This document shows, in pieces, positions 28,419 through 36,940 of a stretch of DNA of 64,000 bases (position 1 is its first letter; each line of letters starts with the position of its first letter). Source of the DNA: Hyalangium gracile (GTDB lineage: Bacteria > Myxococcota > Myxococcia > Myxococcales > Myxococcaceae); assembly GCF_020103725.1 (NCBI RefSeq), contig NZ_JAHXBG010000010.1, forward strand, positions 124,001 to 188,000. The letters are read 5' to 3'. The notes under the pieces were generated by a model, which was given only the letters and a program-made list of their open reading frames with translations, did no database searches and was not told the DNA's origin. A program made the position numbers and the translations under genes.

Positions 28419-28510
28419 CGACCTGGCAGGGAGGCGGCCTGTGAGCGAACGAGTAGCGAACTGGTATGACAAGCAGACCAGTTCGCACAGATTGCGCACG
28501 GCATGAGGGC
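28419..28510 (+). repeat. Dispersed intergenic repeat, copy 1
   Basis: This 92-bp copy shares about 84% of positions with copy 2. It holds a left GC-rich block (CCTGGC-AGGGAGGC) and a hairpin with perfect 9-bp arms CGAACTGGT (28457-28465) and ACCAGTTCG (28477-28485) around the loop ATGACAAGCAG. It lies between the divergent-facing promoter of the hemoglobin operon and the end of the atp operon, so no gene starts directly downstream of it. The CGAACTGGT and ACCAGTTCG arms are the longest of the three copies. Confidence 0.8.
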
Positions 28511-28560
28511 GAGCCGGCCGCGGGGGCGGACTCGAGCCCTCTGGTTGTTTCAGTGTGCGA

Positions 28561-28586
28561 AGCCTCTTCGGGAGCCGAGAGAGGCT
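28561..28586 (-). terminator. Terminator-like hairpin after atpC
   Basis: AGCCTCTTCGG (28561-28571) pairs with CCGA-G-AGAGGCT (28575-28586), an 11-bp stem with one bulged G and a 3-base loop. It starts 13 bases after the atpC stop and is well placed to end the atp operon. No U-run follows. Confidence 0.6.
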
Positions 28587-28599
28587 ACTTCGGACCGAC

Positions 28600-29004
28600 C
28601 TAGCGGACGCCGGCGGCGTGCATGCGCGCCGTCTCGCGGCGCACCGTGGCCTGCTCCACCTCGTAGCGGGCGTCCTCGGGCTTGAGGTCCTTCATGCGCT
28701 GCTGGGCCTCGGCCATCCGGCGGCGCGCGGCCTCCACGTCGATGCCGGCGACGGGCTCGGCGCCATCGGCGAGCACCAGCACCTTGTCGTTGCCGACCTC
28801 CACGAAGCCGCCCGCCACGAAGAAGGCCTCGCGCCGGCCGCCGTCGATGAGGGTGAGCGCTCCGGGCTCCATCAGCGACAGGAAGGGCGTGTGGCCCGGC
28901 CGCACACCGAAGAGGCCGTGACCACCCGGGACGATGGCCTCGTCCGCCTGCACGGAGAGGATGCGCTTCTCAGGGGTGACAATCTCCACGGTCAGCTTGG
29001 CCAT
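28600..29004 (-). CDS. atpC: ATP synthase F1 epsilon subunit
   Basis: This 134-residue protein is the epsilon subunit, which couples rotation in F1 and can inhibit ATP hydrolysis. It has the beta-sandwich start (KLTVEIVTPEKRILSVQADEAIVPG), the GxFGVxPGHTPFLS turn and a C-terminal helical hairpin rich in Arg and Glu. ATG at 29004 gives the normal N-terminus (MAKLTVEIV); an upstream extension is rejected. It lies 22 bases downstream of an unrelated secreted protein, which separates it from atpD. Confidence 0.92.
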   Translation of the reverse strand: MAKLTVEIVTPEKRILSVQADEAIVPGGHGLFGVRPGHTPFLSLMEPGALTLIDGGRREAFFVAGGFVEVGNDKVLVLADGAEPVAGIDVEAARRRMAEAQQRMKDLKPEDARYEVEQATVRRETARMHAAGVR

Positions 29005-29026
29005 GTGCTCCTCACGTCCTGCGACG

Positions 29027-29581
29027 TCAGAATGAGAGGCGGTGCGTCTTCGCACCCACCGACTCGAACTCCACCTTCGCGTCGTCCGTCAGCCGAGGGC
29101 CCTTGCCGGGGATGCCCAGCGTCCCCTCCAGCCACTTGAAGTGCGCATGCATCTGCCGCACCTCGCCCAGCTCACGCGACCCGAGCAGGAAGTCCTGCAG
29201 GCGCTTCTCCTGCAGCTTCTGCCCGCTGCGGTCATACAGCTCCGCCACCGGCGTGTTGGCCCACGCCGGCACCTTCACCTTCTTCTTGCCCTTCTTCTCC
29301 ACCGTCGACTTCTTGCCCTTCTCCGCCAGCGGACGGAGCAGCCAGAAGCGCTCCCCGTCATTCGAGGCGAAGTAGAAGTCGTCCACCGTGCCGATGCACC
29401 CCTCGAACTGCCACACCGGGCCGCTCTCCTTGTGCATCTCCACCCGGCACTTGCCGGGGGCCTCCTCCACCAACCGCACGCTGTACATGCCGTTGGCGCT
29501 GACGTGAGACTTGCTGCGACGCTCCTGGGCCAACCCCGGGAGCGCCACCAGCAACGCCAGGATGAGGAGGGTGCGGCTCAT
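29027..29581 (-). CDS. Secreted protein of unknown function inside the atp operon
   Basis: This 184-residue protein has a clear signal peptide (MSRTLLILALLVALPGLAQE, about 1-19). The mature part starts with a beta-rich segment holding two cysteines (GKCRVEMHKESGPVWQFEGC) that could form a disulfide, then a strongly basic KKGKKKVKVP stretch and a helical C-terminus. No family was recognised. It lies between atpD and atpC on the same strand, with gaps of 30 and 22 bases, and has its own ribosome site (GAGGTG). It is probably co-transcribed with the ATP synthase genes. Confidence 0.65.
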   Translation of the reverse strand: MSRTLLILALLVALPGLAQERRSKSHVSANGMYSVRLVEEAPGKCRVEMHKESGPVWQFEGCIGTVDDFYFASNDGERFWLLRPLAEKGKKSTVEKKGKKKVKVPAWANTPVAELYDRSGQKLQEKRLQDFLLGSRELGEVRQMHAHFKWLEGTLGIPGKGPRLTDDAKVEFESVGAKTHRLSF

Positions 29582-29611
29582 GAAGCACCTCGGGGGGATG
29601 CCGGGAGCCGC

Positions 29612-31195
<1,584 letters not shown>

Positions 31196-31280
31196 TTAAG
31201 GCCCCCCCTGCCCGGGCGCCAGGGTTGCCTGCGAGGCTGGCTGGTGGACCAGCGGCGGACCGCCAGGCCTGAAACGCCGC

Positions 31281-31312
31281 GGGGCCCGCCCTCCAGCTGG
31301 AGGGAAGGCCCC
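31281..31312. other. Near-perfect 32-nt palindrome between atpG and atpD
   Basis: Outer arms GGGGCC and GGCCCC (6 bp) enclose a 2x2 mismatch (CG opposite AA) and a perfect 16-bp inner palindrome CCCTCCAGCTGGAGGG at 31289-31304. It starts 30 bases after the atpG stop and ends 224 bases before atpD. It could be an attenuator, an RNA-processing hairpin that adjusts atpG against atpD mRNA, or a protein-binding site. There is no U-run, so a plain terminator is less likely. Confidence 0.5.
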
Positions 31313-31342
31313 GGGGGTGTGCGGAACGAGGCGCTGGAGCGG

Positions 31343-32254
31343 CTACTTGAGGGCCTCGGCGCCAGAGACGATCTCCATGAGCTCCTTGGTGATGACGGCC
31401 TGGCGCGTGCGGTTGTAGTGCAAGGACAGCTTGCCGATCATGTCCGTGGCGTTGCTGGTGGCGTTCTCCATGGCGCTCATGCGGGCGCCGTGCTCGCTGG
31501 CCACGCTCTCGAGCAGCGCGCGGTACAGCTTGATGGAGACGGCCTGCGGCACCAGCCGGTCCAGCACGTCGTTGCGGCTCGGCTCGTACTTGAAGTCCAC
31601 CAGCCCCGCGCCCGGCGTGGCCAGCGCGCCGCCCGCGGCACCCGCCGGAGCGGCAGGAGCCGCCGGCCCGAAGGTCTGCAGCGGCAGCATCTGCGACACG
31701 AGCACCTTCTGGCTGATGGCGGAGACGAACTCGTTGTAGATGATGTAGACGACGTCCACTTCGCCGTTGAGGTAGCTGGCGGTGAGCTCCTCGGCCACGG
31801 CCTTGGCGGACAGGTAGTTCAGCCGCTGGTAGAGGCCGCCGAAGTCCTTGCGGATGGTCTGCCCGCGGTTGCGCAGGAAGTCGTGGCCCTTGCGGCCCAC
31901 CGTGGAGAACTGGATGCGCTCCAGGGCGCTGTTCTCGTAGAGGAAGCGGCTGGCGCGGCGGATGACGTTGGAGTTGAAGCCACCGGCCAGGCCGCGGTCC
32001 GAGGTGAGCAGCACCACCTCCGCGCGGCGGATGGGACGGGCCGTCAGCAGCGGGTGGGACACCTCCTCATCCCCCGAGCGCGCGGCCAGATCCGAGATGA
32101 TCTGGTCCAGCATCTGCGCGTAGGGGCGGGCGGCGATGATGGCATCCTGGGCCTTGCGCAGCTTGGCGGCGGCCACCATCTTCATCGCCTTGGTGATCTG
32201 CCGCGTGTTCTTCACCGAGCGGATGCGCTTGCGGATGTCGCGAAGGGACGCCAT
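31343..32254 (-). CDS. atpG: ATP synthase F1 gamma subunit
   Basis: This 303-residue protein is the rotor shaft of F1. The N-terminus [31 protein letters not shown] and the C-terminal helix ([24 protein letters not shown]) are typical. An Ala/Gly/Pro-rich insert of about 25 residues sits near 192-216, in a loop that is variable in the family but usually shorter and more polar. It is the first atp gene here: the neighbour upstream is transcribed the other way, so atpA, atpH and the Fo genes must be elsewhere. Confidence 0.95.
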   Translation of the reverse strand: MASLRDIRKRIRSVKNTRQITKAMKMVAAAKLRKAQDAIIAARPYAQMLDQIISDLAARSGDEEVSHPLLTARPIRRAEVVLLTSDRGLAGGFNSNVIRRASRFLYENSALERIQFSTVGRKGHDFLRNRGQTIRKDFGGLYQRLNYLSAKAVAEELTASYLNGEVDVVYIIYNEFVSAISQKVLVSQMLPLQTFGPAAPAAPAGAAGGALATPGAGLVDFKYEPSRNDVLDRLVPQAVSIKLYRALLESVASEHGARMSAMENATSNATDMIGKLSLHYNRTRQAVITKELMEIVSGAEALK

Positions 32255-32487
32255 GGGGACGGTAGCTCCTGTTCGGACGCGGCCCCGCTACCCCAGTACG
32301 AGGAGGCAGGCGCCGAGCGGCGCCCCCTATATAAGCGGCACGTCAGCGGGTCAACCGGAGCCTGCACTCTGGATGCCGGGGGGTGTCCAACAGGGAGCGA
32401 CCGGGCGGAGAGGCCCCTCGAGTGGGGTGCCGCGGCCCCCATCGGGGCATAGCCTTCCAGGGCAGGCACCCGCGTCGGAGGACACCC

Positions 32488-32913
32488 ATGGCCTCTCTGC
32501 TGAACGGTCCCATTCTCATCGTCGAGGATGACGAGGACATCCGGGAAGCGCTCCAGGGCTTCCTGGAGCTGCAGGGCTATGACGTGGTCCTGGCCACCCA
32601 CGGCCGGGAGGCCGTCGAGCAGCTGCAGCGCCAGCCCCGGCCCGCCCTCATCCTGCTGGACATGGCCCTGCCGGTGATGGACGGACACCGGGTGCTCACC
32701 TACCGCAAACAGACGAACGGGCTCCAGGAGGTGCCCGTCATCATCGTCTCGGCGGGAATGGCGGCGATGAACCCCCGGGACAGGGCCCTCTACGCGGCCA
32801 ACTACAACGTGGCCGCCTTCCTGAAGAAGCCGGCGGACCCGGACCAGCTCCTGGAGACCATCGAGCGCCACGCGCTGCGCCCGTCGAGCGAGCCGGCAGG
32901 CGCCCCGGCGTGA
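32488..32913 (+). CDS. Single-domain response regulator
   Basis: This 141-residue protein is only a receiver domain: ILIVEDDEDIREALQGF with the acidic pocket, LILLDMALPVMDGHR with the phospho-acceptor Asp near 60, VIIVSAGM with the switch Ser, and FLKKPADPDQLL with the conserved Lys. It has no output domain, so it probably acts as a phospho-relay or protein-binding switch. No histidine kinase is next to it. The gene is divergent from atpG with 233 bases between them. Confidence 0.87.
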   Translation: MASLLNGPILIVEDDEDIREALQGFLELQGYDVVLATHGREAVEQLQRQPRPALILLDMALPVMDGHRVLTYRKQTNGLQEVPVIIVSAGMAAMNPRDRALYAANYNVAAFLKKPADPDQLLETIERHALRPSSEPAGAPA

Positions 32914-32989
32914 CGGAAGCCCGTTCCACCCCCTTCCAGGCGCCGGGAGGCCGGGAGACAATGCCTTCCCTTCAACGGTCTTCCTTGGA

Positions 32990-33637
32990 ATGGGGCGTCG
33001 CGGCGTGCTCGGAGTGTGGATGCGCAGAGGGCTCCTCGGGGCCGCGCTGGCGGTGCTCGGGGTGCTGGCCCTGTCGCACTTCGTCCGGGTGCGCTACCAG
33101 GACCGCATCGTCCCGCTGAGCTCCGCCCCCGAGGCGCCGGTGGTGCTGGTGTTCGGCGCGGGGCTGGCGCCGGGCGGGGTGCCCTCGGCGGTGCTGGCGC
33201 AGCGGCTGGACACCGCGATTGCCCTCTGGAAGGCGGGCAAGGCGAAGGCGGTGCTCGTCAGCGGGGACAACTCGGACCGCTTCCATGACGAGACGCGCGC
33301 CATGCGCCGCTACATGCTCGACCGGGGGCTGCCCGAGCAGGCGGTGCTGGGAGACGACTCGGGGCTGTCCACCTATGACAGCTGCGTGCGCGCCTTCACC
33401 GTCTTCCAGGTCCGCAAGGCGCTGCTGGTGACGCAGGGCTTCCACCTGCCGCGCGCGCTGTACATCGCCAACTCGGTGGGCATGGACGCCTGGGGCGTGG
33501 CGGCGGACGAGGGCCGGCCCTCCACCCGGCGCTACGCGGTGCGGGAGATGTTCTCCCGGGTGCTCGCGCTGGCCATGGTGACGCTGGAGCGCAAGCCCAC
33601 CTACCCGGCCGAGCGCACGGCGGCCACCGGGCGCTGA
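32990..33637 (+). CDS. YdcF/SanA-type DUF218 membrane protein
   Basis: This 215-residue protein has one N-terminal membrane helix (GLLGAALAVLGVLALSHFV) followed by a DUF218 domain: VVLVFGAGLAPGGVPSAVLAQRLDTAIALW, VLVSGDN, DDSGLSTYDSCVRA and LLVTQGFHLPRALYIA. Related proteins such as SanA affect envelope permeability; others may bind nucleotide-like ligands. The ATG at 32990 or one ten codons later at 33020 could be the start. It lies 76 bases after the response regulator gene. Confidence 0.75.
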   Translation: MGRRGVLGVWMRRGLLGAALAVLGVLALSHFVRVRYQDRIVPLSSAPEAPVVLVFGAGLAPGGVPSAVLAQRLDTAIALWKAGKAKAVLVSGDNSDRFHDETRAMRRYMLDRGLPEQAVLGDDSGLSTYDSCVRAFTVFQVRKALLVTQGFHLPRALYIANSVGMDAWGVAADEGRPSTRRYAVREMFSRVLALAMVTLERKPTYPAERTAATGR

Positions 33638-33745
33638 AGCCTCCGAGGGCAGGCGGGCAGGCACCGCTCGTTGCCGCGCCTCCCTGGGGTCCGCACTGTT
33701 AGCTCGGTAGCAGCCGAGCCACCGAGTTCCTCAGGAGGAAGAATC

Positions 33746-34024
33746 ATGCGCTTCAAGAAGCTGGGTTCGGAGGATGTGGGGGAGGCGACTTCGCGACGCC
33801 ATGTGGATCCGGTGACGGGACAGGAAGAGGTGAACATCACCGATCAGGACCTGGCGGCCACCCCTCCGCTGGAAGAGGAGCCTGACTTCCGCGACATCCT
33901 CCCGGACCAGATCCACGAGTTCCGTCGGGGCGAGGAGGACGAGGAGGAAGAGGACCGCGAGCTGACGGCGCGGCCGAGCCAGGACATGCGTCCCATCCAG
34001 AAGGAAGAGCTGCCCGAGGGCTAG
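33746..34024 (+). CDS. Small acidic protein of unknown function
   Basis: This 92-residue protein is very acidic, with an EEDEEEEDRE run near 68-77, and appears mostly disordered. A strong AGGAGGA ribosome site 5 to 10 bases upstream supports it as real. It lies 4 bases before the AI-2E-family permease gene, so the two are probably one operon. No family was recognised. Confidence 0.6.
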   Translation: MRFKKLGSEDVGEATSRRHVDPVTGQEEVNITDQDLAATPPLEEEPDFRDILPDQIHEFRRGEEDEEEEDRELTARPSQDMRPIQKEELPEG

Positions 34025-34028
34025 AGCC

Positions 34029-35150
34029 GTGGCCACGGCATCGCGCCCGCGCTCCCAGGTGTCGCCCCGCACGGTGTGGACGGTGGGGCTCAACGTGCTG
34101 GGGCTGCTGGGCCTGCTGATGCTGCTGCGCGCGGCCAGTGGCGCCCTGTCCTGGGTGCTGGTGGCGCTCTTCCTGGCGCTGGCGGCCCAGCCGCTGGTGG
34201 CCTGGCTGGAGCGCCACGGCATCCGGCGAGGGCTGTCGGTGGCGCTGCTGTTCCTGGGCTCCCTGGGGCTGCTGGCGGCCCTGCTGACGACCTTCGTGCC
34301 CATGGTGCTGGAGCAGGGCCGGGGGCTGGTGACGGCCCTGCCGGGCCTCATCGAGTCGCTGCGCCACCAGGGGTGGATGGAGCAGCTGGACGCGCGCTTC
34401 GGCCTCTTCGACCGCATGGCGGAGGAGCTGCGCCAGGGGCTGCCGGGCGCGGCCATGCCCGTGCTGGGCGTGGTGACGGGCATCCTCCACCGCGTGGCGG
34501 CCTTCATCACGGTGGTGGTGCTGGCGGCCTTCTTCCTCGCCTTCGGCAAGGAGCTGTTCGACACGGCGATGCTCTGGGTGCCCCCGGACAAGCGCACGCA
34601 CTGGTATCAGCTCGCGCTGCGCATCCACCGCACCGTGGGGCGCTACGTGGCGGGCTCGTTCTTCATCTCGCTCATCGGCGGCGTGGTGACGACGGTGACC
34701 CTGGCGCTGCTCGGAGTGCCCTACTTCCTGCCGCTGGGCCTGGTGATGGCGGTGCTGGGGCTCATCCCGTTCATCGGGGCGTTCCTCGGCGGGATGCTCA
34801 TCGTGGGCGCGACGTTCGCCACCGTCGGCTCCCACGCCGGCTTCATCTCGCTGGGCGTGTTCCTGGCGTACCAGCAGGTGGAGAACCACCTGCTCCAGCC
34901 GTTCATCCAGCGGCGCACGCTGCGGATGAACCCCCTGCTCATCGCGCTGGCGATGCTGGCGGGCACGGCCTTCGCGGGCATCCTGGGGGCGCTGCTGGCG
35001 CTGCCGGTCGCCGGGGCCGTGCAGGTGCTCGCGCAGGACATGCTCGCCCGACGTCAGGAGCGCTGGCGCATCGAGGGCCAGGACGACACCCTCGCCGTGC
35101 CTCCACCGCCCCCCGTGCCCAACGAGGACGCCCCCGAGGCACGGCACTGA
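34029..35150 (+). CDS. AI-2E transporter (PerM) family permease
   Basis: This 373-residue membrane protein has the AI-2E/PerM layout: two or three N-terminal helices (LGLLGLLMLLRAA, ALFLALAAQPLVAWL), a central amphipathic part and the conserved C-terminal half with ALLGVPYFLPLGLVMAVLGLIPFIGAFLGG and YQQVENHLLQPFIQ. Members export quorum signals, act as Na+/H+ antiporters, or are uncharacterised. The start is GTG. The C-terminal 25 residues are Pro-rich and probably cytoplasmic. Confidence 0.85.
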   Translation: MATASRPRSQVSPRTVWTVGLNVLGLLGLLMLLRAASGALSWVLVALFLALAAQPLVAWLERHGIRRGLSVALLFLGSLGLLAALLTTFVPMVLEQGRGLVTALPGLIESLRHQGWMEQLDARFGLFDRMAEELRQGLPGAAMPVLGVVTGILHRVAAFITVVVLAAFFLAFGKELFDTAMLWVPPDKRTHWYQLALRIHRTVGRYVAGSFFISLIGGVVTTVTLALLGVPYFLPLGLVMAVLGLIPFIGAFLGGMLIVGATFATVGSHAGFISLGVFLAYQQVENHLLQPFIQRRTLRMNPLLIALAMLAGTAFAGILGALLALPVAGAVQVLAQDMLARRQERWRIEGQDDTLAVPPPPPVPNEDAPEARH

Positions 35151-35197
35151 GGAGGGCTCGGGTGGGAGGCGTCGATGGCCTCCCACGCAGGCCCTCC
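35151..35197. terminator. Strong nested hairpin, bidirectional terminator
   Basis: An inner perfect 9-bp stem GTGGGAGGC/GCCTCCCAC (35162-35170, 35178-35186) with a 7-base loop sits inside an outer 7-bp stem GGAGGGC/GCCCTCC (35151-35157, 35191-35197). It fills nearly all of the 57-base gap between two convergent genes, and starts right after the permease stop. Confidence 0.75.
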
Positions 35198-35207
35198 CGC
35201 GCACGGC

Positions 35208-36584
35208 TCAGCGACCGCGTCGCGCCCCGGCCTTCTTGGCGGGGGCCTTCTTCGCCGCGCCCTTCCTGGCAGGAGCCTTCTTCGCAGGAGCCTTCTTCGC
35301 AGCAGCCTTCTTCGCAGTGGCCTGCTTTGCCGGGGCCTTCTTCGCAGCGGCCTTCTTGGCCGCAGCCTTCTTGGCAGCGCCCTTCTTGGCCGCAGCCTGC
35401 TTCGCCGGAGTCTTCTTCGCAGCGGGCTGCTTCGCCGGAGCCTTCTTGGCCGCAGCCTGCTTCGCCGGAGCCTTCTTGGCCGCAGCCTGCTTCGCCGGGG
35501 CCTTCGCGGCTGGAGCCTTCGCCGCCGTGCGCGCCGCAGCCTTCTTGCGAGGCACCGCGGGCTGCTCCTGGCTCTTGAGGCCTTCGATGCGCCGCTCGGC
35601 GGCAATCACCGCGGGCTCCTCGAGCCCTGCCTCCTTCTTGCCCGCCTTGCCCTTGAGGCTCTTCATGCGCCGCTCGGCGGCAATCACCGCGGGCTTGTCG
35701 AGCGTCGGCTCGCCCGCCACCGGTGCTGCCTCCTCGGCCTTGGGCGCTGCTTCCTCGGCCTTGGGCGCTGCTTCCTCGCCCTTGGGCGGCTTCGCGGCCT
35801 TGGGGGCCTTCGGAGCCTTGGGCGCTGCCTTCGGAGGCTTCGTCGCGGCCTTCATCGCCTTGACCGCTGCTTCCGGAACCTTGGGGCGCACGCCCTCCTC
35901 ATACTCGTACGCCAGCTCCGGCACCTCGGCGGCCGCTTCCTCCTCGCCCGCCTCTTGCTGCGTGGCGGCCGCCTCCGCCTCCTCGCCCTCGGCAGCCACC
36001 GCCTCCTCTTCCTCCTCGCCCTCCGCGGCCTCCTTCCCCCCGGCCAGCTCGCTCAGCGCGCCCTGCACGGCGGCGATGGCTCGCGCGAAGGTCCGGTCGC
36101 CGAACTCCTCGTGCTCCACCGGCGGCACCAGCACGCTGAGCATGTTCGACAGCGAGCGGTAGAGCCGCATCTCCTTCTTGTCTTCGTCCCACGTGCCGTA
36201 GAGCCAGTCCTCGTCCCCGAGCGCATGCACCCATTCCGGCAGGGGCCCGCCCCCATCGCCCTGCTCCACCATGGCGGACTTGCGCGCCGTGAACAGGTGG
36301 CGGTGCGTCCCCTTCAGGCCGAAGCGCCACACCCCCGCCACCGGCAGCCCCACCAGCATCTTGCGCGTCTTCTCCAGCACGCTGGCCTGCTCGCCCTCGC
36401 CATGCAGCGGGTAGAGCACCACGTCCCCCTCGAACGCGCCGCCATTGAAGGCCGAGTACAGATCGCCCAGCTCACCCGGCAGCGGCACCCCGGACTCCGT
36501 CTCGGCCCGCCGCAGCTCCTCCGCGGCCACTCCCGGGTTCTTCGTCTTTGCTGACTTCTGCAGCGCCTCCAACCACTCGTGCAT
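35208..36584 (-). CDS. SUKH (SMI1/KNR4) domain fused to histone-H1-like tail
   Basis: This 458-residue protein has two very different halves. Residues 1-150 resemble SMI1/KNR4 (SUKH) domains (VPLPGELGDLYSAFNGGAF, WVHALGDEDWLYGTWDED), found in toxin-immunity proteins and in yeast cell-wall signalling. After a Glu-rich segment (about 180-220) the last 200 residues are Lys/Ala/Pro repeats of the KKAPAKQAAA type, like histone H1 and bacterial H1-like proteins, which bind DNA. ATG at 36584 follows GGAGG with 5-base spacing. The pairing suggests a nucleoid-associated or regulatory protein. Confidence 0.75.
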   Translation of the reverse strand: MHEWLEALQKSAKTKNPGVAAEELRRAETESGVPLPGELGDLYSAFNGGAFEGDVVLYPLHGEGEQASVLEKTRKMLVGLPVAGVWRFGLKGTHRHLFTARKSAMVEQGDGGGPLPEWVHALGDEDWLYGTWDEDKKEMRLYRSLSNMLSVLVPPVEHEEFGDRTFARAIAAVQGALSELAGGKEAAEGEEEEEAVAAEGEEAEAAATQQEAGEEEAAAEVPELAYEYEEGVRPKVPEAAVKAMKAATKPPKAAPKAPKAPKAAKPPKGEEAAPKAEEAAPKAEEAAPVAGEPTLDKPAVIAAERRMKSLKGKAGKKEAGLEEPAVIAAERRIEGLKSQEQPAVPRKKAAARTAAKAPAAKAPAKQAAAKKAPAKQAAAKKAPAKQPAAKKTPAKQAAAKKGAAKKAAAKKAAAKKAPAKQATAKKAAAKKAPAKKAPARKGAAKKAPAKKAGARRGR

Positions 36585-36940
36585 GGCCCCTCCACGAAAC
36601 AACAGCGCCCCGTTCAGGCGCTCATGCCCCTCTGCGCAGTGCCAATGTCGGTCCTCCTGCACCTGCTGACCAGGGGAATGCTCCGTCCAACCACCGTTCT
36701 ACACCGCTCTTTGCCTCTCCTCGCCAATCTTCACCTCCCGGGGTGACGTTCTGCTCGTCCGAGCACCCCTCGCGCCTGCCCCGACCAGGCCCCCGCGGGC
36801 CCCTCCGTGGGAAATTCCTTGCCCACCCTCGCGGGCCTGCTTCCTCGGCTCCCTGCTCCAGAAGGACCTCCAGCATCCACCACCCGACACACCGCAAGGC
36901 ACGCCCGGTGCACGCCCCCCTGCCCTGGAACGGAGGGCGT
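36585..36940. other. 356-base divergent intergenic region
   Basis: It separates the SUKH/H1 gene from the CotH lipoprotein gene and must hold promoters for both. GGAGGG at 36932-36937 is the ribosome site of the latter. Short GC-rich palindromes (GGCCCCCGCGGGC) are present but no convincing promoter, operator or small gene was seen. Confidence 0.5.

Noticed and set aside
28454..28498. Peptide NWYDKQTSS read from all three repeat copies
   Set aside because: The match follows from DNA conservation; copy 1 carries an indel, flanks diverge without frame preservation, and no ribosome site or common start exists.
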